Source: Acidobacteriota bacterium (lineage in GTDB: Bacteria > Acidobacteriota > Terriglobia > Acidiferrales > UBA7541). Taken from it: a stretch of DNA of 64,000 nucleotides. Of this stretch, positions 35,726 to 44,672 are shown piece after piece. A model generated the notes under the pieces. It searched no databases. It saw nothing but the letters and a program-made list of their open reading frames with translations, and was not told the DNA's origin. The stretch covers positions 1 to 64,000 of the forward strand of contig JABDEK010000002.1 in assembly GCA_013287135.1 (NCBI GenBank), given 5' to 3'. The position numbers and the translations under genes were made by a program. Position 1 is the stretch's first letter. Each line of letters begins with the position of its first letter.

Positions 35726-37285
35726 CTAGGGGGCGGTTTGCTTGGGATAGACGGTGGTCATGGCAGGATCGATTTCGAAGTATAGGAGCCATTGGCTTGG
35801 GACGTTGCGGCCGTCGATTTTGGCAGGAGCGAATTTCCAGAGTTGGGCGGCTTGAAGTGTGCGGTCGGCAAAATATTGGCTTGGGCCGGGAGCATCGAGG
35901 GTTGCTTGAGTCACGTTGCCGAATTCGTCTACGTTTACTTTCACACTGAGCCTGACTTTGCCTCGGATGGTGTCTCGGGCCTTTTGCGGCGCGTCGGGCA
36001 AGACTTGCTGAACTACTTTGCCGCGAACCATACTATTGCTCGCCCCCGTTGCGGGTGCCTCGGATCGAACCGGCGGCGCCAATTGAGCAGGGTTATTGGC
36101 TGTCAAGTGTTTCTCACTAGATTTTTTCTGGGAAGATTTCGAGGAACTGGCCACGGACTGCGGGGCTGATGGTGGCACAGCATGTTGTTGGGGTGTGGGC
36201 TTCGTGACGAGTGGAGTCCGTTGCGGCGTCGCCGGAACTGGCAAACGCGGTGTGGCGGACATCACGCGCTTGTTCTCGGGTTTTGGCTTTTCGTTTGGCG
36301 CCACTGGAGCCTGGACTCCTTGCTGAGTTGACGATTGATTTGGCGCGTGCTCAACTGCAGTTGCCGGCGCGGGCTGAGTCTGCGAAGGGCGTTTGAAAAG
36401 TCGCGGACCTACGATGATTGCTACTAGTGTCAGAACGGCTAGTACGGCTGCGCCGATCGCACGCGGGCTTGCGAACGAAGGCTGCGGATTCGGAAGCATC
36501 TGTTTTGGCGGCGCTGGCGAATTCGATTGCAGGCGGGCGGCGATGTCGGCGACGGTCCAACGCATTTGCGGGTCGCGGCGCACGCAGTGCCGCGCTAGAT
36601 CGAGAATCTCCGGCGGAAGATTCGATGGTAGCGAGGGTTCGGCCTGGTTGGTCCGCTCCCAGACGGGCGAGCGCTGGGTGAGCGCTTCGGTCAAAGTCAT
36701 GCCCAGGGACCAAACATCGCCGGCCGGGGAAATTCTTCCGCCGGACGCCTCGGGCGGATCATAAGCTCCCGGTTTTCCCGGACTGCCGCTGGATTCGCCG
36801 ATGCGGCAAAGTCCATCGCTCGAAATTTTCAGAAGATCGTCGTCGGCCATGATGTTCGATGGTTTCAGGCGGCAATGAACGAGTCCCTGGGCGTGAATGT
36901 AAGCAAGCGCGTCGACGACAGGGCCGAGAAGGGCGCGAGCTTCGTCTGGCTCGAGAGGTCTGCGCGCAATTACTGCGGACAGATTTTCCTCGGCGTATTC
37001 CATCACCACGTAGAGCACGTCGGCGTGATCGATCTGGCAGCGTCCCATTTCGAGCAGGCGAACCAAGTGGGGATGAGAAAGTTTTGCAGCCTGTTTCCAG
37101 CGAGATAGTTGGGCGAGGGCATCGACGGAATCCGCGGGGATTAGTTTGATTGCGGCTTTTTTAACTGGCTGGCCGTCGTATTCGGTGAGGAATACGGCGG
37201 TGCGTTGAGTGCGACCTACTAACTGGCCGAGGCGGAATTTTCCGTCGACGACTTGGTCGATCTGTTTTGTGCCAGCCTCAGTCAT
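35726..37285 (-). CDS. Degenerate protein kinase domain fused to a TonB C-terminal domain
   Basis: 519 residues: kinase-like domain (about 15-255), one membrane helix (about 277-296), a long Pro/Gln/Ser linker (about 297-420) and a TonB-type domain (about 420-510; VRLSVKVNVDEFGNVTQATL and LWKFAPAKIDGRNV). Lys47 of AAIK is kept, but the catalytic HRD is HCR (137-139; Asp to Arg), and the DFG motif reads SDG (156-158). The activation segment is short. It probably binds a partner or nucleotide rather than phosphorylating. The layout puts the kinase fold in the cytoplasm and the TonB domain in the periplasm. The ATG at 37285 follows AGGGGG; an earlier in-frame Met lacks one. Confidence 0.85.
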   Translation of the reverse strand: MTEAGTKQIDQVVDGKFRLGQLVGRTQRTAVFLTEYDGQPVKKAAIKLIPADSVDALAQLSRWKQAAKLSHPHLVRLLEMGRCQIDHADVLYVVMEYAEENLSAVIARRPLEPDEARALLGPVVDALAYIHAQGLVHCRLKPSNIMADDDLLKISSDGLCRIGESSGSPGKPGAYDPPEASGGRISPAGDVWSLGMTLTEALTQRSPVWERTNQAEPSLPSNLPPEILDLARHCVRRDPQMRWTVADIAARLQSNSPAPPKQMLPNPQPSFASPRAIGAAVLAVLTLVAIIVGPRLFKRPSQTQPAPATAVEHAPNQSSTQQGVQAPVAPNEKPKPENKRVMSATPRLPVPATPQRTPLVTKPTPQQHAVPPSAPQSVASSSKSSQKKSSEKHLTANNPAQLAPPVRSEAPATGASNSMVRGKVVQQVLPDAPQKARDTIRGKVRLSVKVNVDEFGNVTQATLDAPGPSQYFADRTLQAAQLWKFAPAKIDGRNVPSQWLLYFEIDPAMTTVYPKQTAP

Positions 37286-37694
37286 CGGATCCCCCTGCGT
37301 GTTTGCGGCGCTAATTGGAAGCACGCCGCTCTAGCGCGCGCGTTCGATTCGACTTCAAATCGAAGCGTACTGCGTCAGAGATAGGACTCCGCGGTTCGTG
37401 TTCCTGGGTATCAGGCTGGGTGCTGCGCTCCAGGCCCTCTTGCAGAACATTTTGCAATATTTGGGGGCGTCCGGCGCGGGAAAGTTATGTTTAGGTTGCC
37501 AAACAGCACCCCGGTACTTCCGTTCGCAGATGAACGCGCTGCGATGAGCTGCCAGTCTCCAGTTCGATACACGGTTACGAAATTCTTAATGCAAAGTTTG
37601 GCTAGATGATGAATTTTATGGGGTCGCAAACAGGACGGAAACGTTTAGGCGATTCAAAATTCCTGCGGCAAGAAGATTGAGGTCAACGGAGAAA
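37286..37694. other. Intergenic region between divergent pseudokinase and thymidylate-kinase genes
   Basis: About 400 bases with no supportable gene. A perfect seven-base inverted repeat, TTCGATT (37343-37349) and AATCGAA (37358-37364), lies about 60 bases upstream of the pseudokinase start and could be an operator or hairpin. Nothing else stands out. Confidence 0.5.
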
Positions 37695-38444
37695 ATGGAA
37701 ATTACGTCTGGCAATGGATTCGGACCGTTTGAAGTATTTCTGCCTACTCACTCGGCTGCGCCAAAATATCAGCAGCACGGCGAGTTTCCCGGGCGGTTGT
37801 TCATCGTGGAAGGAATAGACGGCTCGGGAAAATCCACGCAACTGAGCTTGCTGCACAAATGGTTGGAATCGAAAGGGTATGGAGTAGTGTTCAGCGAGTG
37901 GAATTCTTCGCCGCTGGTGAAAGACACCACGAAATTCGGGAAGAAAAAGAAAATGCTGACGGCGGCGACGTTTTCGCTCATTCACGCGACCGATTTTGCC
38001 GACCGGACGGAGAAGAGCATTCTGCCGCTGTTGAAAGCGGGAGCGGTTGTGCTGTGCGACCGCTACGTCTATACGGCTTTCGCACGAGACGTGGCGCGCG
38101 GAATGGATCGCGAATGGGTACGCGAACTCTACGGATTTTCCGTGAAGCCGACGGTGGCTTTTTATTTTCGCGTGCCGCTGGAGACGGCGATTGGCCGGCT
38201 GCTGGATGGGCGCAATGGGTTCAAATATTACGAAGCAGGGATGGATTTGGAACTGAGCGACGACCCCGAAGAAAGTTTCCGGCTGTTTCAGGGCCTGATT
38301 TTAAGAGAATACGAAGACATGATTCCTGAATTTGACTTAACGGTGATTGACGCTACTTTGCCGATCGAGGTGCAGCAAGCGCAAGTGAGACAGATTGCGA
38401 AAGCGCATCTCGACAAAGCAACGAACGTAAGGGTGCAACGATGA
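37695..38444 (+). CDS. Thymidylate kinase-like protein, first of a tandem pair
   Basis: A 249-residue P-loop kinase with the canonical GIDGSGKST loop (40-48), the CDRYVYTAFARDVARGMD base-binding region and a lid-like GRLLDGRNGFKYYEAGMD. Thymidylate kinase makes dTDP from dTMP. The protein is longer than standard Tmk (about 210) because of a 30-residue N-terminal extension and tail. The ATG at 37695 has CGGAG in front. Its stop overlaps the next start by four bases (ATGA), so the pair is co-translated. Confidence 0.82.
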   Translation: MEITSGNGFGPFEVFLPTHSAAPKYQQHGEFPGRLFIVEGIDGSGKSTQLSLLHKWLESKGYGVVFSEWNSSPLVKDTTKFGKKKKMLTAATFSLIHATDFADRTEKSILPLLKAGAVVLCDRYVYTAFARDVARGMDREWVRELYGFSVKPTVAFYFRVPLETAIGRLLDGRNGFKYYEAGMDLELSDDPEESFRLFQGLILREYEDMIPEFDLTVIDATLPIEVQQAQVRQIAKAHLDKATNVRVQR

Positions 38445-39304
38445 GACAGACGTATGGAAAGCTTTTGCCGGGGATGAGGATTTCAGATCTTAGCGGCAAG
38501 TTGATTGTGATTGAAGGCACTGATGGCGTTGGACGGAGCACGCAGATCAACCTTTTGAAGCCCTGGCTCGAGGAACAAGGGCACGCGGTGCTGGACACGG
38601 GCATGACGCGCTCCCCGCTGGCGGGTGAAGGCATACGCCGCGCGAAGGAAGGAAATAATCTCGGGCGCGTGACGCAGAGTCTTTTTTACGCGACGGACTT
38701 CGTGGATCGTTTGGAAAACGAAATTGTTCCGGCTTTGCGATCGGGATTTATCGTGCTGACCGACAGATATGTGTATTCGCTGATGGCCAGAGCGTTCGTT
38801 CGCGGCATGGACTCAAAATGGATTCGCAGCATTTACAGCGTAGCATTGAAGCCGGACGCGACATTTTATTTGCGTCTGAGCATCGATCAGCTGGTGCCGC
38901 GCGTGGTTTTCTCGCGAGGATTCGACTACTGGGAATCGGGCATGGATGTTTATCCGGGGCGCGACATGTACGACAGTTTTTGCAATTATCAGACGGCGCT
39001 GCTCGCGGAGTTCGATCGGCTCAGCGAAGAATATAAATTTGAGGTGATTGAAGCGTCGGCGGATGCTGGACAGGTGTTTGAGCATCTCAAGGCGGGAATT
39101 TTTAATATCCTTGAAGCCGATTCGAAGAAACAGTTCATCTCCACTCGTGACACCAAGACATTATCTATTTCCGCGGCGACTGGAAAAGGGAAGATCGCTC
39201 CGGAGCCTCAGAGCACTAACCCAACCGAGTTTGAACAGGTGTTGCGATCGATCATGGCTCACGCGACCAACGGAAACGGCAAAACCGCGCTTCATCACAA
39301 GTAA
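38441..39304 (+). CDS. Thymidylate kinase-like protein with altered P-loop, second of the pair
   Basis: A 287-residue paralogue of the upstream kinase. Shared landmarks are ATDFVDRLENEIVPALRSG and LTDRYVYSLMARAFVRGMDSKWIRSIYS, which match ATDFADRTEKSILPLLKAG and CDRYVYTAFARDVARGMDREWVRELYG. The P-loop reads GTDGVGRST (26-34) with Arg32 where the catalytic Lys should be. A C-terminal extension (about 225-287) is polar and probably disordered. It may be an inactive or regulatory partner in a heterodimer, or use another substrate; this is inference. Confidence 0.82.
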   Translation: MRQTYGKLLPGMRISDLSGKLIVIEGTDGVGRSTQINLLKPWLEEQGHAVLDTGMTRSPLAGEGIRRAKEGNNLGRVTQSLFYATDFVDRLENEIVPALRSGFIVLTDRYVYSLMARAFVRGMDSKWIRSIYSVALKPDATFYLRLSIDQLVPRVVFSRGFDYWESGMDVYPGRDMYDSFCNYQTALLAEFDRLSEEYKFEVIEASADAGQVFEHLKAGIFNILEADSKKQFISTRDTKTLSISAATGKGKIAPEPQSTNPTEFEQVLRSIMAHATNGNGKTALHHK

Positions 39305-39328
39305 TATCCGCACACTACAATTTTGAGA

Positions 39329-42300
39329 TTATTGCTGCGGCTCGGGTTGGTCGCCGACGGTGAAATATGTGCAATCGGGATGGTGGAAAACGAGGGCGCT
39401 GACGCTCGCTTCGGGGTCCATCATCATACCTTCGGTGAGATGCACGCCGATTTCTTCGGGACGCAGGAGCATCCATATGCCGGCCTGGTCGTCGAGATTG
39501 GGGCAGGCGGGATAGCCGAAGCTGTAGCGTTTGCCGCGATAGCGCGAAGTAAAACGGTCGGCCATGGTCATCGTGGGCGGATCGGGGAAGCCCCAATCTT
39601 CGCGGATGCGGCGATGCAGCCATTCAGCGCAGGCTTCGGCGGTTTCGATGGCGAGAGCTTGGAGGCCGTGGGAGAAAAGATAACGGCCGGCGGCTTTGGC
39701 TTCTTCGGCGCGTCCGCGGACCTCAGCTCCGGCGGTGACTACGAAAAGTGCTAGATGATCGCGAAGGGAATTTTTTTGGTCCGAACCGTTGTTCGTGTAG
39801 GGAGCGGAGACCGGAGGCAGGATGTAGTCGCTTAAGCAGAGCTTGTCGCCGACGCGCTGGCGTTGGAAATGAAATTTGTGGATGGGCGAGGATTTTCCCG
39901 GTTCGAAGAGCGCGATGGAGTTGCCTTCGCGTTCAGCTTCGAAGAACTGCCACACAGCTGAAATGTTCATGAACGATTCAGCTTCACGCTTTACTTCTTC
40001 CATACTGTGAAAAAGTTCAAGGGCGCGAGGGTCGCGTTCTTTCAGGGCTTTTTCAAAATTTCCGCGGAAGCCCATGTGACGTCCAAAAATCATGTAAGGA
40101 TTTATGTAGCTCCAAATTTCGTTGCGGTCGGGAAGGGAGCGGGCTTTGCGGTCAAGGTCGGCGACCGGCGGAATTGGAAGATCCGTACGAATTTTCGGCG
40201 AGCGTTCTTCACCGGCGGGACCTGCGGGTAGCAGCGCAGGTTCGTCGATGGCGATGGTTCCGGCGTGTGTGTTCTCGCGCAGTACGGCTTGGCGCTGCGC
40301 GGGATCGCTTAGATAATTCATCAGGCGCAGGCCGGTCATGGCGTCTTTTGCGTAACAGACAGCGGTTGAATACTGCGGAGCGATCTTTGAACGCGTGAAT
40401 CTTTCGGAGAGCGCGGCGCCTCCTACAAGCAGCGGAACGTCAATGCCGGCTTCGCGCAGGTCTGTGGCGGTAGTGACCATTTGCTGCGCGCTTTTTACGA
40501 GCAAGCCGGAAAGCCCGATGGCGTCGGGCTGATGTTCGCGATGGGCGCGAATCAATTCCTCGGGCGGGACTTTAATGCCGAGATTGATGACCTCGTAGCC
40601 GTTATTTTTCAAGATGATCTCGACGAGATTCTTGCCGATGTCGTGGACGTCGCCCTTCACTGTTGCGAGCATTACTTTTGCGCGCTTTTCGGTGTCGGCT
40701 TTCTCCATGAATTGTTCGAGGTGGCTGACCGCGGCTTTCATGGCTTCAGCGGATTGCAGCACTTCCGCGACGATCAGTTCATTGTTGTTGAAGAGGCGGC
40801 CAACCTCGGCCATGCCGGTCATCAGCGGGCCGTTGATGATGTCGAGTGGCGCGTTACCTTCGGCGCGTTTGCGATTCAGATCGTCGACCAGGCCGTCTTT
40901 GGAGCCTTCCAAAATATAATTTGCGAGGCGCTGATCGAGGGGCAGGTCGGCGGCGCGTTCTTTTTTTCGCGAGCCGGAGGCCCGAAAGTGGTCGGTGATG
41001 GCGGCGATATGGTATTGATTGATCGCGGCTTTCTGCTCGGGCGACTGATCGCGCCAGTCTGCTGGCGCGTTGCGCAGATGTTGGGCTTCCGCGTGCTCTT
41101 CGGGCACTGATTTTGGCGGAGTATTGAAAAGAAGGTCTTCGGCGAGTTTTCTTTCAGCCTCCGGAATTGAGCCGAAGCGCTCGATGCGCTCGGCGTTGAC
41201 GATGGCGAGGTCCAATCCTGCTTTTGTGCAGTGATAGAGGAAAACGGAATTCACTACTTCGCGCGCGCCGGGTGGCAGGCCGAAGGAAACGTTCGATATT
41301 CCAAGAACTGTGCGGACGTGAGGAATTTCTTTCTTGATCAAGCGCACGCCTTCGATGGTTTCGAGCGCGCCGCCAATGTAATTCTTGTCGCCGGTGCCGC
41401 AGGGGAAAACCAGCGGGTCGAAGATAATATTTTCCACGGGAATTCCGAATCGTTCGGTAAGCAGGTGGTAGGAGCGCTCGGCAATTTCGAGCTTGCGCTC
41501 GCGAGTAAATGCTTGCGCTTGTACCGGATCTTCGTCGATACAGCCAACGATGACCGCCGCGCCATAGCAGCGCGCGAGCGGGCAGATGCGTTCGAATTTT
41601 TCTTCGCCATCTTCAAGATTGATGGAATTGATGATGCTTTTGCCCTGACAATACGTGAGCGCGAGCTCGACGGCGCGTGGATCGGTGGTATCGATCATGA
41701 TGGGCGCTTTGATTTTGCGGATGAGCTGATCGTAAAAAGGCGGAATGTCGGCCATTTCATCGCGGTCCGTGCTTTGCAGGCAGACGTCCACGATGTGCGC
41801 GCCGCTTTTCACCTGGCGCCGCGCGATTTCGGTAGCTTCTTCCCAAAGTTCAGCAGCTACCAAATTTTTGAATTGACGCGAGCCGATCACGTTGGTGCGC
41901 TCGCCAACGATGAGCGGACGCGTGCTTTCCTCGGCTTCGATGACGTCGATGCCGGAGTACACCGCGCGGTGAGTAGCATCAGCGGGGTGTCGGGGCGACT
42001 TGCCTTGAACCATTTGGGCGATGGCGTGAATGTGTTTTTCGGTAGTGCCGCAACAACCGCCTACCATGTTGAGCCAGCCGCGATCGACGAAGCGCTCGAG
42101 CTGTTGCGCGAGGGAGGTTGGCGTTTCCTGGTAGAGACCTTCTTCGTTCGGAAGACCAGCGTTGGGATAGCAGGAGACGAAGCCGCTGGTGAGCGACTGC
42201 AGTGTGCGCACATGATCGGTCATGAACTCGGGGCCGGTGGCGCAATTTAGGCCGAGCGAAATTAAATCCACGTGATCGAGAGAAGACCAGAGTGCTTCGA

Positions 42301-42937
42301 TGGACTGGCCGGCGAGCATGGTGCCCATGGGCTCGATGGTGACCGAAACCATGAGCGGAATGGGCTGGCCGAGATCGTGGCTTAGCTGCTGAACGGCCAG
42401 GATGCCGGCTTTAATGTTGCGCGTGTCCTGACAGGTTTCAAGAAGCAGGACGTCGGCGCCGCCTTCAATCAAACCTTGTGCTTGCTCGTGATAATTATTT
42501 CGAAGCTGTTCGAAAGTAATGCCGCCGGTGACGCTGATGGCTTTTGTGGTGGGGCCCATCGCGCCTGCCACGAAACGGGGTTTGGCCGGGGTGGAAAAAT
42601 CGTCAGCGGCTTTGCGCGCGAGCGCGGCGGCGATTCGGCTGATTTCGCGAGCGCGTCCTCCGAGTCCATATTCCGCGAGGACGACAGGCGTGCTGCCGAA
42701 GGAATTCGTTTCAATAATGTCAGAGCCAGCTTCAAGATATTTTCTGTGAATGGTGCTGACAACATCGGGCCGAGTGATGACCAGATTTTCATTGCAACCT
42801 TCGAGCTGAGGGCCGCCAAAATCTTCAGCAGTGAGATTGGCTTGTTGCAGCATGGTGCCCATTGCGCCATCCAGTACCAAGATGCGCTCGCGCAAAAGCT
42901 CTCGAAGGGCCAAGCCCTGTTGAATGAAATTCCTCAT
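39329..42937 (-). CDS. metH: Cobalamin-dependent methionine synthase
   Basis: A 1202-residue enzyme, close to the E. coli length of 1227. It carries homocysteine-, folate-, cobalamin- and SAM-binding modules in the usual order. Signs are LNCATGPEFM and GGCCGTTEKHI (zinc cysteines), GERTNVIGSRQFKNL (pterin domain), the cap region before residue 750 and the B12 motif DVHDIGKN with His as axial ligand, and the activation domain DRFTSRYRGKRYSFGYPACPNLDDQ near the end. The methyl group passes from methyl-THF via cobalamin to homocysteine. A split cobalamin-independent enzyme is encoded about 5 kb away. The gene converges with the thymidylate kinase pair. Confidence 0.95.
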   Translation of the reverse strand: MRNFIQQGLALRELLRERILVLDGAMGTMLQQANLTAEDFGGPQLEGCNENLVITRPDVVSTIHRKYLEAGSDIIETNSFGSTPVVLAEYGLGGRAREISRIAAALARKAADDFSTPAKPRFVAGAMGPTTKAISVTGGITFEQLRNNYHEQAQGLIEGGADVLLLETCQDTRNIKAGILAVQQLSHDLGQPIPLMVSVTIEPMGTMLAGQSIEALWSSLDHVDLISLGLNCATGPEFMTDHVRTLQSLTSGFVSCYPNAGLPNEEGLYQETPTSLAQQLERFVDRGWLNMVGGCCGTTEKHIHAIAQMVQGKSPRHPADATHRAVYSGIDVIEAEESTRPLIVGERTNVIGSRQFKNLVAAELWEEATEIARRQVKSGAHIVDVCLQSTDRDEMADIPPFYDQLIRKIKAPIMIDTTDPRAVELALTYCQGKSIINSINLEDGEEKFERICPLARCYGAAVIVGCIDEDPVQAQAFTRERKLEIAERSYHLLTERFGIPVENIIFDPLVFPCGTGDKNYIGGALETIEGVRLIKKEIPHVRTVLGISNVSFGLPPGAREVVNSVFLYHCTKAGLDLAIVNAERIERFGSIPEAERKLAEDLLFNTPPKSVPEEHAEAQHLRNAPADWRDQSPEQKAAINQYHIAAITDHFRASGSRKKERAADLPLDQRLANYILEGSKDGLVDDLNRKRAEGNAPLDIINGPLMTGMAEVGRLFNNNELIVAEVLQSAEAMKAAVSHLEQFMEKADTEKRAKVMLATVKGDVHDIGKNLVEIILKNNGYEVINLGIKVPPEELIRAHREHQPDAIGLSGLLVKSAQQMVTTATDLREAGIDVPLLVGGAALSERFTRSKIAPQYSTAVCYAKDAMTGLRLMNYLSDPAQRQAVLRENTHAGTIAIDEPALLPAGPAGEERSPKIRTDLPIPPVADLDRKARSLPDRNEIWSYINPYMIFGRHMGFRGNFEKALKERDPRALELFHSMEEVKREAESFMNISAVWQFFEAEREGNSIALFEPGKSSPIHKFHFQRQRVGDKLCLSDYILPPVSAPYTNNGSDQKNSLRDHLALFVVTAGAEVRGRAEEAKAAGRYLFSHGLQALAIETAEACAEWLHRRIREDWGFPDPPTMTMADRFTSRYRGKRYSFGYPACPNLDDQAGIWMLLRPEEIGVHLTEGMMMDPEASVSALVFHHPDCTYFTVGDQPEPQQ

Positions 42938-43016
42938 ATATCTGAAAATAGTGCTCCTAGAATTTTAGCAGGGAAGAGGGAACCGCCGCGAAAGTGAATC
43001 GCGAAACGGTGCGAAA

Positions 43017-43916
43017 CTACAGATTTTGAGCCGCATGCGACGGGGTAGCCCCGTCGTTGCTGCTTAAAAATTCTATAGGTACCGACGGCGGAAGCATGCC
43101 GATGGCGGCGCCCCGCGCAAGCAACTCGCGGACGGCGCGGCGTCCTTCCTCGCCATAGTCGAGGGTCCAGCGATTCACGTACATGCCCACGAATTTGTCG
43201 GCCAGCACTGGATCCATGTCGCGGGCGAACTGCAACGCATAATTCAGCGCGGACTCGCGATGTTCAAGGGCATAGGAAACGCTCTCGCGGATGACGCGCG
43301 CGATCTGCCGGCCGAGCTCAGCACCGAGCTTGCGACGAATTGCGTTGGCGCCGAGCGGCAGAGGCAGTCCGGTGCTCTCCTGCCACCATTGCCCGAGATC
43401 AACGACGCGATGAAGTCCCATTTGAGAAAAAAGCAATTGCCCTTCGTGAATCAAGAGGCCGGCTTCGACTTCCTTGGATTGCACCGCCGCTAGAATTTTA
43501 TCGAACGGCATGGTGACCGTTTCCACGTTGGGCTCGAAGAGCTTCAGAGCGAGATAGGAAGTGGTGAGCTTGCCGGGGATGGCGATCTTGCGTCCGGCCA
43601 AATCCGTTTTCTTGATGGGATGGCCCGCGACCACGATAGGGCCGTAACCTTCGCCGAAACTAGCGCCGCAATCGAGCAAAACATATTTGTCGGCGACGAA
43701 AGGATAGGCATAAAAGCTGATCGCGGTCACGTCATAGACTTCGTTTCGCGCGGCTTGATTCAGCGATTCGATGTCGGACAAAACGTGATTGAACTTCACT
43801 CCGGGCAAACGGACTTTGCCGGTGGCCAGAGCGTAAAACATGAAGGCGTCGTCGCTGTCGGGCGAATGCGCGAGGCGAATTTCCGCCGTCTTGGGCAGGG
43901 CTGCAGGTGTGGACAT
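43017..43916 (-). CDS. mqnD: 1,4-dihydroxy-6-naphthoate synthase-like protein (MqnD, futalosine menaquinone pathway)
   Basis: 299 residues with the periplasmic-binding-protein fold. The opening LAHSPDSDDAFMFYALATGKV is of the MqnD kind, and QSKEVEAGLLIHEGQLLF and LPLPLGANAIRRKL also match the MqnA/MqnD family. MqnD cleaves cyclic dehypoxanthine futalosine to give the naphthoate for menaquinone. MqnA has a different opening, so MqnD is preferred. Other mqn genes are outside the window. Downstream of it, without a gap, is metH on the same strand. Confidence 0.78.
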   Translation of the reverse strand: MSTPAALPKTAEIRLAHSPDSDDAFMFYALATGKVRLPGVKFNHVLSDIESLNQAARNEVYDVTAISFYAYPFVADKYVLLDCGASFGEGYGPIVVAGHPIKKTDLAGRKIAIPGKLTTSYLALKLFEPNVETVTMPFDKILAAVQSKEVEAGLLIHEGQLLFSQMGLHRVVDLGQWWQESTGLPLPLGANAIRRKLGAELGRQIARVIRESVSYALEHRESALNYALQFARDMDPVLADKFVGMYVNRWTLDYGEEGRRAVRELLARGAAIGMLPPSVPIEFLSSNDGATPSHAAQNL

Positions 43917-44168
43917 GCTGGGTCCGTCCTGGCGCTCACGGAAAACGTTCCCATCGGCTTAGGGAAGAGAGTAGCGATACTCGTACCCGTCGCGATGAAA
44001 GTGAAACCGATGTGGGCGTTCCGGCGTGAGTGCCGAATGTTTCGTCCAAGAGAATAACATAAGGCGGTAGTTTGGGTACAGAGTCGCGAGGATATCCGCA
44101 GGGCCAAAAATTCATGTGAAAATTAATGGTGGCGCGGTTAGGGAAATACGGGATTTAAGACGTGCTTG

Positions 44169-44603
44169 TTACTGCACCGTGGAATGAGCCGGATTGGGAA
44201 GCGGTGAGGCGTGATGGGCGACCAGCAGCCAACCTTGTTCGCCGAGGACAAATATATTGGTGGCTTGGACCATGGAGTCGTCGAAACCATCGGCAAACGC
44301 GGTGGTGATGTGCTCGGTGCAAGCTACCCATCCGACGTTGCCTTCAATTCGCACCCAGACCGAACTTAGGGCGATGCGGACGCGACGCGCGTTGGCGAAA
44401 AGACGGGCCCAGCGGTCGTGCACTTCTTCCCAGCCGAGCAAGAGTTCCCAGCCAGGGTGAACACACTGCACTTCTTCGTCGTGCGCCCATACTGCTTCCA
44501 TCTGAGCGAGATCGAGAGATTCGAAGGCGGTGTAAAAATGCGTGTTTGCAGCTTGAAGAGCATCTTCGGGAGTTTGTTTTTGCGGCATGGTTTGCGTGGA
44601 CAT
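44169..44603 (-). CDS. SnoaL/DUF4440-type NTF2-like protein
   Basis: A 144-residue protein with a cone-like NTF2 fold: helix LQAANTHFYTAFESLDLAQMEAVWAHDEEVQCVHPG, then strands VRIEGNVGWVACTEHITTA and MVQATNIFVLGEQGWLLVAHHASPL. This shape is used by ketosteroid isomerase-like enzymes and many stand-alone binding proteins. Active residues cannot be named, so no substrate is proposed. It stands alone; the ATG five codons into the frame is an alternative start. Confidence 0.75.
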   Translation of the reverse strand: MSTQTMPQKQTPEDALQAANTHFYTAFESLDLAQMEAVWAHDEEVQCVHPGWELLLGWEEVHDRWARLFANARRVRIALSSVWVRIEGNVGWVACTEHITTAFADGFDDSMVQATNIFVLGEQGWLLVAHHASPLPNPAHSTVQ

Positions 44604-44672
44604 GTTAAAGGCTGGAAACTTCGCGTCGCAAAAAGTTCACTCCAGATTCAACTTAAGAATCTGGCCCGATCG

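Noticed and set aside
37411-37629. 72-codon minus-strand frame in the intergenic region before the thymidylate-kinase pair
   Set aside because: No ribosome-binding site, no fold-like pattern and a position within a divergent control region.
40481-42250. Long plus-strand frames of over 200 codons opposite metH
   Set aside because: metH is complete with all motifs; the opposite frames arise from its codon use and show no family pattern.
43017-43916. Reading the menaquinone enzyme as MqnA instead of MqnD
   Set aside because: The opening HSPDSDDAFMFYAL is the MqnD form; MqnA begins differently. Some doubt remains because the two families are related.
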